In this document: positions 31,465 to 41,956 of the stretch, piece after piece
Numbering within the stretch: position 1 is the stretch's first letter
Layout: each line of letters begins with the position of its first letter
NCBI GenBank assembly: GCA_024401395.1
Contig: JAKSLD010000025.1
Span: 1 to 42,085, forward strand
Source: Bacteroidales bacterium
GTDB lineage: Bacteria > Bacteroidota > Bacteroidia > Bacteroidales > Marinilabiliaceae
Direction of reading: 5' to 3'
DNA: 42,085 nucleotides
The notes under the pieces: model-generated
Seen by the model: the letters and a program-made list of their open reading frames with translations, nothing else
What the model was told of the DNA's origin: nothing
Database searches by the model: none
Translations under genes and position numbers: made by a program

Positions 31465-32349
31465 ATGATGATTGCTTTTAGACGCTTTACTATTATTGTT
31501 TGCCTATTGCTGGCAACATTGACAACTTTTGCACAAAAGATACCAAATAAACCATCACCATTTCGCTTTGTAAATGACTATGCAGGTGTAATGACAGAGC
31601 CATTTCTGTCGCAACTAGAGGAACAGTTGGTTAACCTGTATCTTTCTACATCTAACCAGATTGCAGTTGTTACAGTCGATTCTTTCGGAGGCTTACCTGC
31701 ATCCCTATACGCTACAATGCTAGGTCAGGAATGGGGGATCGGACAGAAATATATAGATAATGGCATAATAATTCTAATCAAACCCAAGACTACAGACCAG
31801 AAAGGCGAGGCATTCATCGCTACTGGCTATGGGTTTGAAGCAACGCTGACGGATGCTTTATGTACCCGAATCGTCAATGAAGGCATGATACCCTATTTCC
31901 AAAAAGAAGACTACTGTGGCGGCATTCATGCCGGAGTAGCGTGTGCAATAACAGTGATCAACAGAGGCTCATTGTCAGACGCCCTACAAAAAGATTACAG
32001 CACAGCCAAACCAGAGTCAGACACAGAAACAGAATCCAATGTTTTCATTAAAATTATAAAAGCCATATTCTTAGGCGCTTTCTTCCTGTATTTTCCCCTT
32101 TGGGTGCCAGGATTCCTCTTTAATCTATTCTGGGGTATTGTTGAAAAAGACTGGACAAAATTCTCCTCATTCAAGAGCATTATCAGTATGGGGTGCTGGC
32201 CATTTTCTGCATTAGGTTTTGGCAATTCAGGAGGCAATTCAAGCGGATACAGAGGCTACGGAGGCACATACAGTGGTTATGGCGGTGGTTATGGCTACGG
32301 TGCTGGAGGAGGGTCCTTTGGCGGCGGAGGAGGCGGTGGCTCATGGTAA
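31465..32349 (+). CDS. TPM-domain membrane protein (YgcG-like), copy 2
   Basis: 294 aa, a tandem paralogue of copy 1: signal peptide ending TTFAQ, FVNDYAGVMTE, QIAVVTVDSFGG, GQEWGIGQKYIDNGIIIL, FIATGYGFEATLTD and YCGGIHAGVACA. It has two membrane segments near residues 195-225 and 245 and a Tyr/Gly-rich tail (GYGGGYGYGAGGGSFGG) ending GGSW. The TPM cores of the copies are close, while the acidic linkers and tails differ, so this is a duplication followed by divergence of the C-termini. A second ATG one codon in is possible. No separate promoter is evident in the 39-bp gap to copy 1. Confidence 0.92.
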   Translation: MMIAFRRFTIIVCLLLATLTTFAQKIPNKPSPFRFVNDYAGVMTEPFLSQLEEQLVNLYLSTSNQIAVVTVDSFGGLPASLYATMLGQEWGIGQKYIDNGIIILIKPKTTDQKGEAFIATGYGFEATLTDALCTRIVNEGMIPYFQKEDYCGGIHAGVACAITVINRGSLSDALQKDYSTAKPESDTETESNVFIKIIKAIFLGAFFLYFPLWVPGFLFNLFWGIVEKDWTKFSSFKSIISMGCWPFSALGFGNSGGNSSGYRGYGGTYSGYGGGYGYGAGGGSFGGGGGGGSW

Positions 32350-32467
32350 CACTCATTCCGCCGCATTAGCAAATAGAGGCTTCTCTTAGCTAGAGAGTAC
32401 GACTAACCATTTATTTTCATCACTTCTCTGTTTTTGTTCCCAAAACACACTTATTTGCAATTAAATG

Positions 32468-32502
32468 TTACGTACGAGAAAATATTAGTATCGTATGCGT
32501 AA
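32468..32502. promoter_or_regulatory. Interrupted inverted repeat upstream of the xylan operon
   Basis: TTACGTACGA (32468-32477) and TCGTATGCGTAA (32491-32502) are inverted copies apart from a two-base insertion. The site ends 22 bp before the -7 box, which lacks a -33 element, so this is a plausible activator site. Confidence 0.45.
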
Positions 32503-32523
32503 ACATATATTAACACACTGCGT

Positions 32524-32531
32524 TAACTTTG
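32524..32531 (+). promoter_or_regulatory. -7 box (TAACTTTG) of the xylan operon
   Basis: A perfect TAnnTTTG match 68 bp upstream of the esterase ATG. The leader contains a 7-bp hairpin CTATGCT/AGCATAG (32537-32559) that could stabilise the mRNA. Confidence 0.6.
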
Positions 32532-32595
32532 CAATACTATGCTTGAGCAAAAAGCATAGCATGTCAAAAAATTAACTTATACCATTAACACGTAG

Positions 32596-33735
<1,140 letters not shown>

Positions 33736-33757
33736 TCTATCTTTAAAGAAATAAGGT

Positions 33758-36337
33758 ATGAGATATCTCTCAATTATAGTATTAATGGCTGTTTGCTGTG
33801 TCGTATCTTCGGCACAGCTTCTGCCATATCAAGACCCGACTCTCTCAAATACTGAGCGTGCCAAGGATCTTCTCTCTCGTCTTACACTTGAGGAGAAGGC
33901 TATGCTTATGCTCGATGAGAGTCCTGCCATTCCTCGTCTAGGCATTAAGAAATTCAACTGGTGGAGCGAGGCTCTGCACGGTATCGCTAATATGGGCGAT
34001 GTTTCAGTATTTCCAGAGCCAATCGGTATGGCATCTACATTCAACCCAGAGCTTGTCAAGTCAGCTTTCGATGCAGCATCGATGGAGATGCGTGCCAAGT
34101 GGAATGAATGGCAGCGCAATGGTGTAGAAAGTCGACGTTTCCACGACCTCTCTGTGTGGACTCCTAATGTGAACATTTTCCGTGACCCTCGTTGGGGAAG
34201 AGGTCAGGAAACCTATGGTGAGGACCCATACCTCACATCTGTTATGGGTGTAGCAGTAGTCAAGGGACTTCAAGGCCCTGACTCACTCAAATACCGCCGC
34301 CTATTGGCTTGCGCTAAGCATTATGCAGTACACTCAGGTCCAGAATGGGCACGCCATACTGACAATATTACCAATGTATCTATGCGCGACCTATATGAGA
34401 CCTATCTTCCAGCATTCAAGGAGACAGTCCAAAAGGGCGATGTTCGTGAGGTGATGTGTGCCTACCAGCGTTGGGACGATGAACCTTGCTGCGGTAGCCG
34501 TCGTTTGCTCCAGCGTATCCTTCGTGAAGAATGGGGCTTTAAGTACATGGTAGTTTCAGATTGCGGCGCTATCGCCGACTTCTGGACTTCTCATAAAACA
34601 TCTTCTGATGCTACACACTCTGCTGCCCTCGGCGTATTGGCTGGTACAGATGTAGAGTGTGGATATAATTATGCTTATCACGAGATTCCACAAGCTGTTC
34701 GTCTCGGTTTCATTACTGAAGAAGATGTAGACGAAAAGGTTCTACGTCTTTTGGAGGGTCGCTTCTCTCTTGGCGAAATGGACAAACTTGAGGATTGCCA
34801 TTGGTCGACAGTAGGCACTGATGTTGTTGACAGCAAGGAGAATCGTCAGATTGCATTAGATTTGGCTCGTCAGTCTATGACACTTCTCCAGAACAAGAAT
34901 AATATTCTCCCTCTCTCTAAGGGCAAGAAGATTGCAGTAGTAGGACCTAATGCCGACGACGAACCACTTATGTGGGGCAACTATAATGGTGTACCTAACG
35001 AGACTATTACTATTCTCGAGGGCATCAAGTCTATGGCTAAAAAGGTCAAGTACGTTCAGGGATGCGACCTCGTTCACGACCAGGTTCTTGAGTCATACTT
35101 TGACCAGTGCTACGTGGACGGCAAACAGGGTATGAAAGGTACTTTCTGGACTAACCAGAATCGTGAGGGTAATGCTTTTACCTCTGAGCACTACACACGT
35201 CCTGTAGATGTTACTACTTATGGCAACTACGCTTTCGCTCCTGGTCTTCCATTGACAGGCTTTTCTGCAAAGTACGAGACTACTTTCAAACCTAAGCAGA
35301 GTGGCGAGGTAATGCTCCACCTTCAGGGTTGTAGCTACTTCGAGCTTCTCGTAAATGGCGAGCGCAAGACTATGCATCGTACATGGCGTCGTACTGATAC
35401 TCGTACTCGTATGAATGTCGAGGCTGGCAAGGAGTACAAGATTGAGATTCTCTATGCACAGGTCGAGAATTGGGATGCCAACCTCACATTCGACCTTGGT
35501 AAAGAGTGGGATATCAATTATGACGAGACAGTCAAGCAGGTTAAGGATTGCGATGTAGTAATCTTCTGTGGAGGTATCTCTGCACGTCTTGAGGGCGAGG
35601 AGATGCCTATCGACCTTCCTGGTTTCAAGGGCGGCGACCGTACGGATATCGAGCTTCCAGCAGTACAGCGAAATATGCTGAAGGCTCTCAAGGCAGCAGG
35701 CAAGAAGGTCATCTTCGTATGCTGTTCAGGTTCTGCTATTGCTCTTACCCCAGAAACAGAGTCTTGCGATGCTATACTCCAAGCATGGTACCCAGGTGAA
35801 CGAGGAGGTCAGGCTGTTGCTGAAGTTCTCTTTGGCGACTACAACCCTTCCGGTAAGTTGCCTGTTACTTTCTACCGCTCTTCTGAGCAGTTGCCAGATT
35901 ACCGCGACTATTCTCTCAAGGGTCGTACCTACCGTTTCTTTGAGGATGCTCTCTTCCCATTCGGCTATGGTTTGTCATACACGACATTCAATATTACAAC
36001 AAACGCTCCTGCAGAGTCTAAAATCGAGAAAGGTAATTCTTTCGACTTGACGCTCAATGTCAAGAATACAGGCAAGCGTGCAGGCACAGAGATTGTCCAA
36101 GTCTATATTTCTAAGGATGGTGACACAGAGGGGGCTCCTATTAAGACCCTCCGTGCATTCAAACGTGTTGATGTAAAGGCTGGCAAGACGGCAAGTACAA
36201 CTCTCACATTATCCCCAGAAGCTTTTGAGTTCTATGACGAGGCTTCTATGAAGGTGTGTACAACACCTGGAACTTACACTGTTTACTACGGTAATAGCTC
36301 TGCTAATGTGAAATCAATTAAGGTGACTCTCCTATGA
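33758..36337 (+). CDS. GH3 beta-xylosidase/beta-glucosidase with PA14 insert
   Basis: 859 aa with a signal peptide (CCVVSSAQ). The N-terminal GH3 barrel starts at YQDPTLSNTERAKDLLSRLT and contains WWSEALHG, EAMSMWTPN-like (SVWTPNVNIFRDPRWGRGQE) and the nucleophile segment YMVVSDCGAI. A PA14 domain is inserted near residues 450-590 (YVDGKQGMKGTFW, FTSEHYTRPVDV, FELLVNGERK). The second GH3 domain (FCGGISARLEGEEM, WYPGERGGQAVAEVLFGDYNPSGKLPVTF) and a fibronectin-III-like C-terminus follow. Beta-xylosidase is the best guess from operon context; the family is also beta-glucosidase. It overlaps the next gene by four bases. Confidence 0.93.
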   Translation: MRYLSIIVLMAVCCVVSSAQLLPYQDPTLSNTERAKDLLSRLTLEEKAMLMLDESPAIPRLGIKKFNWWSEALHGIANMGDVSVFPEPIGMASTFNPELVKSAFDAASMEMRAKWNEWQRNGVESRRFHDLSVWTPNVNIFRDPRWGRGQETYGEDPYLTSVMGVAVVKGLQGPDSLKYRRLLACAKHYAVHSGPEWARHTDNITNVSMRDLYETYLPAFKETVQKGDVREVMCAYQRWDDEPCCGSRRLLQRILREEWGFKYMVVSDCGAIADFWTSHKTSSDATHSAALGVLAGTDVECGYNYAYHEIPQAVRLGFITEEDVDEKVLRLLEGRFSLGEMDKLEDCHWSTVGTDVVDSKENRQIALDLARQSMTLLQNKNNILPLSKGKKIAVVGPNADDEPLMWGNYNGVPNETITILEGIKSMAKKVKYVQGCDLVHDQVLESYFDQCYVDGKQGMKGTFWTNQNREGNAFTSEHYTRPVDVTTYGNYAFAPGLPLTGFSAKYETTFKPKQSGEVMLHLQGCSYFELLVNGERKTMHRTWRRTDTRTRMNVEAGKEYKIEILYAQVENWDANLTFDLGKEWDINYDETVKQVKDCDVVIFCGGISARLEGEEMPIDLPGFKGGDRTDIELPAVQRNMLKALKAAGKKVIFVCCSGSAIALTPETESCDAILQAWYPGERGGQAVAEVLFGDYNPSGKLPVTFYRSSEQLPDYRDYSLKGRTYRFFEDALFPFGYGLSYTTFNITTNAPAESKIEKGNSFDLTLNVKNTGKRAGTEIVQVYISKDGDTEGAPIKTLRAFKRVDVKAGKTASTTLTLSPEAFEFYDEASMKVCTTPGTYTVYYGNSSANVKSIKVTLL

Positions 36338-38874
36338 TTCGTAAATCTTTTCTCATATTATTTTCATTTGTTAGTGTTCTGAGCCTCAGGGCTCAGAACC
36401 CTATTATTCACGATCAGTTCTGCGCTGACCCGACAGCACGTGTATTCAATGGGAAACTTTATCTATTCCCATCTCACGATATCCCACCTTGCACACCAGA
36501 CCTCATTGAACGTAAGTGGTTCTGTATGGAGGACTATCATGTGTTCTCATCTTCAGACATGACTCACTGGACCGACCATGGTGTCATTCTTGATCAGAAG
36601 AATGTGCCTTGGGGTAATCCAGAGGCATATTCTATGTGGGCTCCTGATTGTGTGGAGAAGAATGGTCAGTATTATTTCTATTTCCCAAATGCTCCTAAAC
36701 CTCGTCCTGGTCAGCGTATGGGTGGCTTTGGTGTTGGTGTAGCTATTGCTCAGAAGCCAGAAGGTCCTTATATGCCAATGTTCCGTCCTATCGCTGGTGT
36801 CATGGGTATCGACCCTTGCGTGTTGAATGATGAGGATGGACAGTCGTATATCTTCTGGTCAGGTTGGGGGCAGCGTGTAGCTAAACTCAAGGACAATATG
36901 TTGGAGATTGATACAGCTACTGTAACTCGTATCGACGAGTCGTTCCCTAAAGGTAATGGTCTCAAGGAGGGTCCTTTTGCATTTAAGGCTAATGGCAAAT
37001 ACTACTTCACTTTCCCTTGGGTACGCGACGAGACCGAGCTCCTTGCATACGCTATGAGCGACAGTCCAATGGGTCCATACGAGTACAAAGGTGTGATTAT
37101 GGACGCATCTGCTACTGGGTGCTGGACAAATCACCATTCCATCGTAAATTATGAGGGTCAGTGGTATCTCTTCTACCACCACAATGATTACTCACCTGAT
37201 TTCGACAAGAATCGTTCTGTTTGTATCGATTCTCTTAGCTTTAACCCAGATGGTACTATCCAAAAGGTTATCGCTACCCGTCGTGGTGTAGGTATTACTA
37301 AGGCTACAGAACAGATTCAAATCGACCGCTACACCTCTATCAAGGGCGCTACAATAGATTACATTGACCGTGCTGATCCTTTCAAGGGTTGGTACACTCA
37401 GTTCAAGAAGAGTGGTGACAAGGTAGTATATAACGCTGTGGACTTCGCCGATAGCAAAGACCTTACTACAATAAAGATTCGCTACAAGGCAAACAAGGCA
37501 GCAAAGCTCCAGGTCAAGACGACCAAAGGCATGGTCATTGCCGATGTTAAGTTGACTCCAGCTAAGGATTGGACTATCGCCACCTTCAATATCTCTACCC
37601 TTCCATCAGGCAAGCTGGATCTCGTAGTTGAAGCTAAGGGTTCAACAGATTGTCAGGTAGATTGGGTTGGCTTCGGTCTAGTACCTAATATAGTAGGTGG
37701 TATGCGCAGCGGCGAATACCGCAACCTCATCGCAGAGATGGGCTTTATGACGGAAGCCGAGACTAAGGCACTCGTAAACAAGACATTTGAAGAGTTGTTC
37801 TTCGGTCCAAATAAGATTTACTTCGAAATCAACGACTCTATGGCATACGTTTCGGATATCAAGAATAATGATGTCCGTACTGAGGGTATGTCCTATGGCT
37901 TGATGACTGCTGTTCAGTTCAACCGTAAGGACTGTTTCGACAAGCTCTGGCGTTGGGCTAAGTGCTATATGCAGCATCAGGATGGGCCTTATAAGGGTTA
38001 TTTTGCATGGAGCAACAAACTCGATGGCACAAAGAATTCTGACGGTGCAGCATCTGACGGAGAGTTGTATTTCGTTACTTCTCTCATCTTTGCCTCTAAC
38101 CAATGGGGCAATGAGTCAGGCATCAACTACCTGGCTGAAGCTCAGAATATCATCAATAATTCGTTCCTCAAAACAGGTATGGATAGATTGGCTCCGCTGA
38201 TCAACCTCAACGAAAAGCTTATCACTTTCACACCTGACAACTGGGGAGGTCGCTACACTGACCCTTCATACCATTTGCCAGTATTCTACGAGATTTGGGC
38301 AGAATACCTCAACGACGGTCGCTCTGCTTTCTGGAAAGAGTGCGCTGCGAAGAGTCGCGAGTATCTCCACAAGTGTATACACCCTGTAACAGGCTTGAAT
38401 CCTGATTACTCAAATTATGACGGCACTCTTATGGGCGGTCGAGGCATTCTCGGTGATGTATTCCGTTTCGACTCATGGCGCGTACCTATGAATATAGCGC
38501 TAGACTATACATGGGCAGGTGCCGACATAGAGTGGCAGCAGCAGTATGCTAATCGTATACAGAATTTCTTGTATTCACAGGGGGTTGATAAGTTCTTAGA
38601 CCAGTTCAATATCGATGGTACTACCCCTGAACGTATACTCCCTGCAGGCGGTTACACAACTCTCCGTCACTCTCTAGGTTTCGTGTCTACTGCAGCTGCG
38701 GCTTCACTCGCGGCTACTCATTCTAAAGGCTATGACTTCGTAAAGCATATGCTTGAGTCTAAGCACGAACCATATTCAGATGGCTATTTTGATGCTTATT
38801 ATGATGGATTCCTCCATCTGTTTGCTATCATGCATCTGACGGGTAATTACCGCGTAATTACGCCTGCCAAATAA
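36334..38874 (+). CDS. Fused GH43 glycosidase and GH8 exo-oligoxylanase
   Basis: 846 aa with a signal peptide ending at LRAQ. Residues 20-320 are a GH43 five-bladed propeller with its three acids in HDQFCADPTARVFNG, GIDPCVLNDEDGQSYIFWSG and LKEGPFAFKANGKYYFTF. Residues 330-440 are a beta-sandwich linker (KAAKLQVKTTKGMVI, TDCQVDWVGFG). From about 450 a GH8 (alpha/alpha)6 barrel follows: SYVSDIKNNDVRTEGMSYGL with the general acid Glu, KGYFAWSN and SDGAASDGELYFVTSL with the base Asp. GH8 enzymes of this type release xylose from the reducing end; the GH43 part would act on the non-reducing end or on arabinosyl branches. Start overlaps the GH3 stop (ATGA). Confidence 0.92.
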   Translation: MIRKSFLILFSFVSVLSLRAQNPIIHDQFCADPTARVFNGKLYLFPSHDIPPCTPDLIERKWFCMEDYHVFSSSDMTHWTDHGVILDQKNVPWGNPEAYSMWAPDCVEKNGQYYFYFPNAPKPRPGQRMGGFGVGVAIAQKPEGPYMPMFRPIAGVMGIDPCVLNDEDGQSYIFWSGWGQRVAKLKDNMLEIDTATVTRIDESFPKGNGLKEGPFAFKANGKYYFTFPWVRDETELLAYAMSDSPMGPYEYKGVIMDASATGCWTNHHSIVNYEGQWYLFYHHNDYSPDFDKNRSVCIDSLSFNPDGTIQKVIATRRGVGITKATEQIQIDRYTSIKGATIDYIDRADPFKGWYTQFKKSGDKVVYNAVDFADSKDLTTIKIRYKANKAAKLQVKTTKGMVIADVKLTPAKDWTIATFNISTLPSGKLDLVVEAKGSTDCQVDWVGFGLVPNIVGGMRSGEYRNLIAEMGFMTEAETKALVNKTFEELFFGPNKIYFEINDSMAYVSDIKNNDVRTEGMSYGLMTAVQFNRKDCFDKLWRWAKCYMQHQDGPYKGYFAWSNKLDGTKNSDGAASDGELYFVTSLIFASNQWGNESGINYLAEAQNIINNSFLKTGMDRLAPLINLNEKLITFTPDNWGGRYTDPSYHLPVFYEIWAEYLNDGRSAFWKECAAKSREYLHKCIHPVTGLNPDYSNYDGTLMGGRGILGDVFRFDSWRVPMNIALDYTWAGADIEWQQQYANRIQNFLYSQGVDKFLDQFNIDGTTPERILPAGGYTTLRHSLGFVSTAAAASLAATHSKGYDFVKHMLESKHEPYSDGYFDAYYDGFLHLFAIMHLTGNYRVITPAK

Positions 38875-38963
38875 CACAGCAAGCTATTTCACACTGGCAT
38901 ACCAGGCCACAAATCAGCATAGTAACACAACACAATATATAATTCAGTTATCCGTTTTTGTTG

Positions 38964-41549
38964 ATGAATAGATTAATAACATTTATTTTCACTGCTGCAT
39001 TTGCCATCATGGCAGATGTGGCAGTTTTTGCGTATGATATCCCCGTGGGGGATGGCACCCTATCTCTCAAATTCTTGAAAGATAATGCCGTACGAGTAGT
39101 CTATACCCCTAATGGCAACACGAAAGCCTACCAACTCCCCGACTATTACTATATCTCTTCTTCAGAGATTGAGCCAAAGGTCAGTGAGATTGAGAGTTCT
39201 CGCATCGTTCTTTCTGTAGACAATATCGAAGTCGCTTACGACAAGTCGACCGATGTTCTCACTTTCAAGCGTGGTGCGGTGACATTGCTATCTACATTGG
39301 GCCACAACTTCTCAACGAACTACCACGAAGGTATCGTGACTTACGATGTCAAACAATCTTTTTCTCAGCAATACGACGAACATATATATGGTCTCGGGCA
39401 GTTCCAGGATGGCTATAACGAGGTCGGCAATATCGCCCGCCGCCTTACTCAGGTCAACACACAGATATCTATACCTATGATTGTCTCGAACAAGGGCTAT
39501 GGTATCTTATGGAATAATTATGGGCTGACCGAGTTCAATGAGTGCGACAATGAGATACAGATGTCAGTTCTTGAAGGTACTGGCGAGGCATACACCGTTG
39601 ATGCGACATCTACACACGGCAATAACCGAGAGACACGCTTTTCATCCTCTTTCGAGGCTAAACTGAAAATCGGAAAGAGTGGCGACTACCGCTTCCTACT
39701 CGATGTGGGTCAGGCTATGGCACGCAAGCATCTCATAATATTAGATGGTGATACCATAGTACATAACGAGAACACATGGTTGCCTCCGACAATATCTACC
39801 TGTGTCCACCTCAATGAAGGCGAGCATACCGTCATAGTCCACGGTGCAAGAGGCGATAAGCCTATCCTCCACTGGGGGCTCAACAAGCCTGAGATATCGT
39901 TCCACTCCCCTATGGCTAGTGCAATAGATTATACAGTCTTTGCAGGATCTGCGGATGAAGTTATAGCATCATATCGAGAATTAACTGGTCCATCACCTAT
40001 GCTCCCTCGCTGGATGTTTGGATATATCCATTGCCGTGAGCGATATGTCAGCTCTGATGATATCCTAAATAATGCCCGCGAATTCCGTAAACGTAATATA
40101 CCTATAGATGTCATAGTCCAAGACTGGCAGTGGTGGGGCAAGTACGGTTGGAATGCCATGCAGTTCGACGAAGATCATTACCCAGACCCTAAGGCTCTCA
40201 CCGATGAGCTCCATAATATGGACATAAAGCTTATGTTGTCAGTATGGAGTAAGATCGACAAGAATTGTGAGGTCGGTCGTCAAGCTAGTGCCCAAGGTTA
40301 TTATATTGATGGTACCGACTGGATTGATTTCTTGAACAAGGCTGCTGCTGATTTCTACTGGGATAATTTCTCAAAACGTCTTGTTCCTACAGGTGTCGAC
40401 TCTTGGTGGCAGGATGCTACAGAACCAGAAAACGACGACCTTCTCCATCGTAAAGTGAAAGATAATACTCTTCCAGGCGAACTCTTCCGAAACATCTATA
40501 CCCTCTTCGTCAGCAAGACAGTCTACGAAGGTCTCATTAATGATCGTCCAGGTATGCGTCCTAGTATCCTCACTCGTAGTGGATGTGCCGGCATTCAGCG
40601 CTATGGCAGTGTCACTTGGTCGGGAGATGTAAACAATGACTGGAATGCTTTTCGCAAGCAGATTATAGGTGGACTTGGGCAGAATGCTGCAGGTCTTCCT
40701 TGGTGGACCTACGACGCTGGCGGATTCTTCCGTCCACGCGACCAGTATGAGAGCGACGATTACAAAGAGCGTCTCTGCCGTTGGGTACAGACTGCTGTAT
40801 TCCTCCCATTTATGCGAGTACATGGCTATATGAGTCAGACTGAGCCATGGAGATACGGAGAGAAGACTGAAGCCAATATCACAAAGCAGATAAAACTACG
40901 ATATAAGCTATTGCCATATATATATTCAAATGTTGCGAGAGTATCCAGTGAAGGATATACCATGATGCGTCCGTTGGTATTTGATTTTGCCAATGATGCT
41001 AAGGCATTGGAGAATCCACAGAATACTAATTTCATGTGTGGCGATGCACTGCTGGTTTCACCGATTACAGAAGGTGGACAAAAAGAGTGGACTACCTACT
41101 TGCCTCAGTCGGCAGGCTGGTATTCTTTCGACACCAACAAGTATTTCAAGGGAGGGAAGGATGTCACTACTAAAGTCAGCCTCGAATCAATCCCAGTATT
41201 TGCAAAAGCAGGAAGTATTATTCCTATGGCAGGAGCTGAGATGAGCAATTCATCACAGGTAAATGATACTCCACTTGAGATACGCGTTTATACTGGAGCT
41301 GATGCTGCATTTGTATATTATGAAGATGATGGTGTGACCACACAATATCAAGATGGCAACTATTCGCGCATCAGAATGGAATGGAAAGAGAGCACGAAGA
41401 GATTTACCATTTCGACACCAGAGGGCAATTTTGAAGGATTAAAAGGCAATAAGGTAATAGTAAGGATAATAACTCCTAAGAAAGAAGTGAAGAAAACTAT
41501 TACGAAAGAGGATATAAAGAAGAGTAACGGAATCACTTTCCGTCTATAG
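38964..41549 (+). CDS. GH31 glycosidase, probable alpha-xylosidase
   Basis: 861 aa from MNRLITFIF; two TTG codons precede it in frame. A signal peptide ends near VAVFA. The N-terminal beta-sandwich carries a PA14-like insert (about residues 235-330: FEAKLKIGKSGDYRFLLD, EGEHTVIVHGARGDK). The catalytic barrel starts at PMLPRWMFGYIHCRERY and holds VIVQDWQWWG, the nucleophile segment WWQDATEPE and the acid/base segment VTWSGDVNNDW, then RPLVFDFANDAK and a C-terminal sandwich. GH31 includes alpha-glucosidases and alpha-xylosidases; with GH3/GH43/GH8 neighbours an alpha-xylosidase acting on xylo- or xyloglucan oligosaccharides fits, but specificity is not proved by sequence. Confidence 0.9.
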   Translation: MNRLITFIFTAAFAIMADVAVFAYDIPVGDGTLSLKFLKDNAVRVVYTPNGNTKAYQLPDYYYISSSEIEPKVSEIESSRIVLSVDNIEVAYDKSTDVLTFKRGAVTLLSTLGHNFSTNYHEGIVTYDVKQSFSQQYDEHIYGLGQFQDGYNEVGNIARRLTQVNTQISIPMIVSNKGYGILWNNYGLTEFNECDNEIQMSVLEGTGEAYTVDATSTHGNNRETRFSSSFEAKLKIGKSGDYRFLLDVGQAMARKHLIILDGDTIVHNENTWLPPTISTCVHLNEGEHTVIVHGARGDKPILHWGLNKPEISFHSPMASAIDYTVFAGSADEVIASYRELTGPSPMLPRWMFGYIHCRERYVSSDDILNNAREFRKRNIPIDVIVQDWQWWGKYGWNAMQFDEDHYPDPKALTDELHNMDIKLMLSVWSKIDKNCEVGRQASAQGYYIDGTDWIDFLNKAAADFYWDNFSKRLVPTGVDSWWQDATEPENDDLLHRKVKDNTLPGELFRNIYTLFVSKTVYEGLINDRPGMRPSILTRSGCAGIQRYGSVTWSGDVNNDWNAFRKQIIGGLGQNAAGLPWWTYDAGGFFRPRDQYESDDYKERLCRWVQTAVFLPFMRVHGYMSQTEPWRYGEKTEANITKQIKLRYKLLPYIYSNVARVSSEGYTMMRPLVFDFANDAKALENPQNTNFMCGDALLVSPITEGGQKEWTTYLPQSAGWYSFDTNKYFKGGKDVTTKVSLESIPVFAKAGSIIPMAGAEMSNSSQVNDTPLEIRVYTGADAAFVYYEDDGVTTQYQDGNYSRIRMEWKESTKRFTISTPEGNFEGLKGNKVIVRIITPKKEVKKTITKEDIKKSNGITFRL

Positions 41550-41560
41550 GCTAACAGACG

Positions 41561-41920
41561 TTAGTCTTCTACCCTCTTGAATTCTATTTCGGGATAGAGG
41601 CTTTTAAGCCACTCGAGCAGCTGGTTCAGGCGGGCCGACTGCTGCATTGTCATTGTGTCGCACGGAAGCATCTCTTTGTCGAGACCACCCTCATAGAGAA
41701 TAGCGACCGAGCAACGGTTGTACCCTGGGGTGTGATTGCCCCTCTGGTGCAAGGGGCGGTGCGCACTCAGGCTACCGTCACGACGAATATAGTAATGATA
41801 ACCAATAGAATCTTTACCTGCGTTAAGTTCCTCCTGCAAAAGAGTATTAACAGGGATAGGTATAGATGGTGGGGTTGCTGTAGAGCGTAGGATTGCATAT
41901 TTTGGGGTATTTGAAAACAT
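41561..41920 (-). CDS. Truncated amidase-like protein lacking zinc ligands
   Basis: 119 aa. The middle is clearly T7-lysozyme-type N-acetylmuramoyl-L-alanine amidase as found beside smalltalk genes: SIGYHYYIRRDGSLSAHRPL, GNHTPGYNRCSVAILYEGGL and MTMQQSARLNQLLEWLKSLYP. Two regions are abnormal. The N-terminal IHCSAT motif that supplies the first zinc-binding His reads ILRSTAT (Arg12). The protein ends at FKRVED, before the GHRD segment and the following Cys that supply the other two ligands; the usual length is about 140-170 aa. Activity as an amidase is therefore unlikely. It may bind peptidoglycan or be a decaying copy. It converges with the GH31 gene, only 11 bp away. Confidence 0.75.
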   Translation of the reverse strand: MFSNTPKYAILRSTATPPSIPIPVNTLLQEELNAGKDSIGYHYYIRRDGSLSAHRPLHQRGNHTPGYNRCSVAILYEGGLDKEMLPCDTMTMQQSARLNQLLEWLKSLYPEIEFKRVED

Positions 41921-41956
41921 TCTGTTTTATTGATTTTAGTTCTTGCGGATTTTTTA

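Noticed and set aside
41551-41564. Terminator between the GH31 and amidase-like genes
   Set aside because: The stem CTAAC/GTTAG is only 5 bp, without T-run, and overlaps the stop codon of the amidase-like gene.
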